Of a stretch of 64,000 nucleotides of DNA, positions 60,501 through 64,000 are shown piece after piece (the stretch's first letter is position 1; every line of letters begins with the position of its first letter). A program made the translations under genes and the position numbers. This DNA comes from Vitis vinifera. Its lineage: Eukaryota; Streptophyta; Magnoliopsida; Vitales; Vitaceae. The stretch covers positions 18,795,501 to 18,859,500 of the forward strand of contig NC_081812.1 of the NCBI RefSeq assembly GCF_030704535.1. Direction: 5' to 3'. Below the pieces are notes generated by a model that was not told the origin of the DNA, ran no database searches, and saw only the letters and a program-made list of their open reading frames with translations.

Positions 60501-63500
60501 GTCAAGTTCATGAGGCAAATGGTTCATATTATGGATGTAACTATGATCATTTCTCTTCTACAGCCTGCACCTGAGACATATGATCTCTTTGATGACATTA
60601 TACTACTTTCAGATGGCCAGATTGTCTACCAAGGTCCCCGTGAGAATGTCCTCGAGTTCTTTGAATACATGGGTTTTAGATGCCCCGAAAGAAAAGGTGT
60701 TGCTGACTTTCTGCAGGAAGTTACTTCCAAGAAGGACCAAGAACAGTATTGGTATAAAAGGAACCAACCTTATACTCATGCCTCAGTTCCTGACTTCGTG
60801 GAGGCCTTCAATTCTTTCCATGTCGGTCAACAGCTTTCTGCAGAGCTTAGTGTTCCTTATGATAAGACCAGAACCCACCCAGCTGCTCTGGTGACTGAGA
60901 AGTATGGTATCTCCAATTATGAACTCTTCAAGGCTTGCTTCGCAAGGGAGTGGCTGCTAATGAAGCGTAACTCATTTGTGTACATATTCAAGACCACCCA
61001 GATCACAATCATGTCTTTGATCGCTTTGACTGTGTTCTTGAGGACACAAATGCCACATGGAACTCTAGCAGATGGAGGAAAGTTTTTTGGGGCACTGTTT
61101 TTCAGTCTCATTAATGTGATGTTCAATGGGATGGCAGAGCTTGCAATGACTGTTTTCAGGCTTCCTGTCTTCTTTAAACAGAGGGATTTCTTATTCTATC
61201 CTGCATGGGCTTTTGCCTTGCCAATTTGGGTCCTTCGGATCCCTCTATCATTTATGGAATCAGGGATATGGATCATTCTTACCTATTACACAATTGGGTT
61301 TGCTCCGGCTGCCAGCAGGTGGATCAAATGTTTCTCTTTTCTAGTGCATGCCATTTCTTGGCATTATCTGTTTTTAGTGATCATTTAGATTTACTACTAG
61401 ATGACACCCCTGAATTCCTTTTACTGATGTGGCACATCCGTCATTTTAGGTTTTTCCGACAGTTCCTGGCATTCTTTGGTATACATCAGATGGCTCTTTC
61501 CCTGTTTCGGTTCATTGCTGCAGTGGGAAGGACACAGGTTGTTGCAAACACCCTCGGTACCTTCACCCTGCTAATGGTTTTTGTGCTTGGAGGATTCATC
61601 ATTTCCAAAAGTAAGTAGTGATCTCCTTTCACTCAGGTCTTTTTTTGTTGAACCAAGCTGTCTCCCCATACTGGTGGATGTTATTTGATATTTGGTGAAA
61701 ATATTGGATTTTCTTTGTGGTTGTTAGCTTTGTTGGGAAATCAAATTAGTATTAGTATTTCTTTTCTTTGTGCCTGCAGATGACATTGAGCCATTTATGA
61801 TATGGGGATACTATATTTCTCCCATGATGTATGGTCAGAATGCCATAGTCATGAATGAATTTCTCGATAAAAGATGGGCCGCTGTAAGATCTCTGACTAG
61901 TTTGAAAAACTTGTTAATTTTTTCTTTTTAGTTTGAATCTCTTCTTTTGTTTATTCTCATTGCGATGCAGTACATAAGTGTGTTCAAATCTAATCTTTGT
62001 TAGTGATCGCTAATGTTCCAACCCATAAGCCATCATTAAAATTTATTATACATTGTCTCAATGCAGCCTAATACAGACTCCAGATTCAATGAACCTACAG
62101 TGGGGAAAGTCCTTCTCAAGTCCAGAGGCTTTTTCGTGGATGAATATTGGTTTTGGATTTGTGTTGTAGCACTTTTGGCATTTTCTCTTCTCTTTAATGT
62201 TTTATTTGTTGCAGCATTGACATTCTTGAATCGTAAGTAACCTTATCTTTTTATCATGTTTCTTGTTTGAAAGTAAAAAATTCCAGTGTTGACGATCCTT
62301 TTTTTCTGAAAACCAAATTTCAGCTTTGGGTGATACAAAAAATGCAATCTTGAATGAGGAAGATGACAAAAATAAGAATAAGGCATCCTCTGGACAGCAC
62401 AGCACTGAAGGTTTGGGCCTATATGCTTTCCTCGAAAACATTCAGAGGCAGAACTTCAATATTTTTATTATGTAACAACCATGAGCTATTTTCAAGACTT
62501 TTTGTATCTGTTGGCCTCCCTTTACCTACAACAAGGGTTCATCATGTGTTAAATTACTCTACTTGTTTAATGAAAAAGAGGTTGTCTACTGAAGAAATCA
62601 TAAAAGGAGCCAGAAAAAAGGAAGTGGATTTCCTAAAAAGAAATTTTTTCTTATTAAAAATAGAATAAATTTTTGTGCTTTTGAATTAATATTACAGCTC
62701 CTGTCCAATAAGCATTCACTTTCACCTTAGACCAAGAAAGAAAGAGTAAAGATGTTGCAATATTAAGATCCTAAGACTTGAAACAATAGAGCATTGTACT
62801 TGAACCAGCAGAACATTGTATTAACTCCCGTGGTCATCTTCTTCTGATTGTCTGACAATTTTGTAAATAATTACAGGCACTGATATGGCAGTTATAAATT
62901 CTTCAGAAATTGTTGGTTCTGCAGAAAATGCACCCAAAAGGGGAATGGTTTTGCCCTTCCAACCCCTCTCACTTGCATTCGAGCATGTGAATTACTTTGT
63001 GGATATGCCTGCTGTAAGTCACTCTTTTACAAATACTCCATTCTCTAGTGTTTATAGACATGATTGCATTTTGAATATTTTTAATAGTCTGCTTTGAAAA
63101 ATATGGTATCTTGGGAAGTTAGACAATTACCTTTTTATAACCATGATAAGTGCCTCTATATCTTTTGAGAAATATGTTTTCTCATTATCAAGCATCTCTA
63201 TCCATATTCATAAACTTATCTAGTCTGACACTCCTGCTGGGCTGTACAAAGTGATCTTAAAGAAAACTAATATCAGTAAGAAAATACTAAATTGATCATC
63301 TATTTCATTTCCACCAATTTAAATGATTAAAATCTGATTTTTATATTTGTTCTTTTAGTTTATTCCCCTTTCTAAAGTTTGCGTAGAAAATCAAATGGTT
63401 CACACTGTTAAATAATATCCAATGCGAGTTCTTGTTGGAAAGAAGAATTTGACTGTAGAAGTGAACATTGAGGTGAAAAGTTTGGTCTTCCATACCAGGA

Positions 63501-64000
63501 AATGAAGAGTCAAGGGGTTGAAGAAGACCGGCTGCAATTGCTGCGAGATGTTAGTGGTGCATTCAGACCAGGGATATTGACAGCACTAGTGGGTGTAAGT
63601 GGTGCTGGGAAAACCACCTTGATGGATGTGTTAGCAGGAAGGAAGACTGGTGGCTATATTGAAGGAAGTATCAGCATTTCTGGTTACCCAAAGAATCAAA
63701 AAACATTTGCTCGGGTTAGTGGTTACTGTGAACAGAATGACATTCATTCACCCTATGTTACTGTTCATGAATCACTTCTTTACTCGGCTTGGCTTCGTCT
63801 TTCTTCAGACGTTGATACACAAACACGAAAGGTATGCTACCTGATCACTAAGGCTTATCTCTTTCTAAGCTTTCATGGAATTTTACTGACTTTCTATTAT
63901 CTAACAATCCTATTTTGGTTTCTCTCTCTTTCTTTCTCTCTTTTCTCTCATTTGTTCGATAGATGTTTGTTGAGGAAGTAATGGAATTAGTTGAGCTCAA
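57525..64000 (+). CDS. Full-size ABCG (PDR-type) ABC transporter, 5' part, cut by the window edge
   Basis: Fourteen exons are visible: 57525-57880, 57986-58106, 58831-58919, 59229-59313, 59422-59712, 59801-59891, 60418-61318, 61450-61610, 61780-61883, 62067-62232, 62324-62410, 62877-63013, 63499-63831 and 63963 onward. All junctions are GT-AG and in phase, giving about 986 residues of an expected 1430-1450. Order is the reverse NBD-TMD-NBD-TMD layout. NBD1 has Walker A GPPSSGKT (195-202), signature ISGGQ (334-338) and Walker B LLMDE (355-359). The first membrane domain follows (about 500-770), then NBD2 with Walker A GVSGAGKT (895-902). The PDR family sits in the plasma membrane and exports terpenoids, hormones, phenolics or cuticle precursors. 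Segments such as [21 protein letters not shown] suggest cluster I (AtABCG34/39/40, NpPDR1), but the substrate is unknown. No break is seen. Confidence 0.95.

Noticed and set aside
60580..61126. Alternative-frame ORFs within the large ABCG exon 7
   Set aside because: Overlaps of a strongly conserved coding exon in other frames.

Overview
The window is nuclear DNA of a flowering plant. It has AT-rich intergenic DNA, multi-exon genes with GT-AG introns, plant-only gene families and many non-LTR retroelements inside introns. The protein variants and the LINE-filled introns suggest grapevine (Vitis) or a close relative. That species call is inference; no database search was made.

Layout, left to right. 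(1) 296-1807, minus: an intronless CYP94C cytochrome P450, the family that carboxylates the hormone jasmonoyl-isoleucine. (2) About 1.8-8.8 kb: no recognisable gene, then a weak candidate small gene at 8818-9487, minus. (3) 9908-13665, minus: a five-exon GDSL esterase/lipase. (4) 16958-17272, minus: a small secreted or membrane-anchored LysM protein. (5) 19290-24118, minus: a nine-exon uridine/nucleoside hydrolase (URH1 type). (6) 26723-43837, minus: an eight-exon gene for TFIID subunit TAF12. Only 1.65 kb codes; introns 2 and 4 are swollen by at least four LINE insertions or fragments, a tRNA-derived SINE, a small MITE-like repeat and a micro-insertion. The largest insertion is a nearly complete 6.5-kb LINE at 35094-41548 on the plus strand, with identical 16-bp target-site duplications. 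(7) 43838-57524: 13.7 kb without a convincing gene, including two adjacent long AT-rich inverted-repeat (foldback) elements at about 53.2-56.3 kb. (8) 57525 to the right edge, plus: the first 14 exons of a full-size PDR-type ABCG transporter, cut off in its second nucleotide-binding domain.

The host genes are an ordinary plant neighbourhood, not an operon or functional cluster. They cover jasmonate catabolism, lipid/ester hydrolysis, a possible apoplastic glycan-binding protein, nucleoside salvage, general transcription and membrane export. All exon junctions were read by hand from GT/AG sites, and every phase in the five multi-exon models with firm identity (GDSL, URH1, TAF12, ABCG, and the single-exon genes by default) was checked to stay open.

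No clearly new biological system was found. The points most worth a second look are the retroelement record inside TAF12, the foldback pair at 53-56 kb, and the unassigned ORFs near 9 kb and 50 kb.
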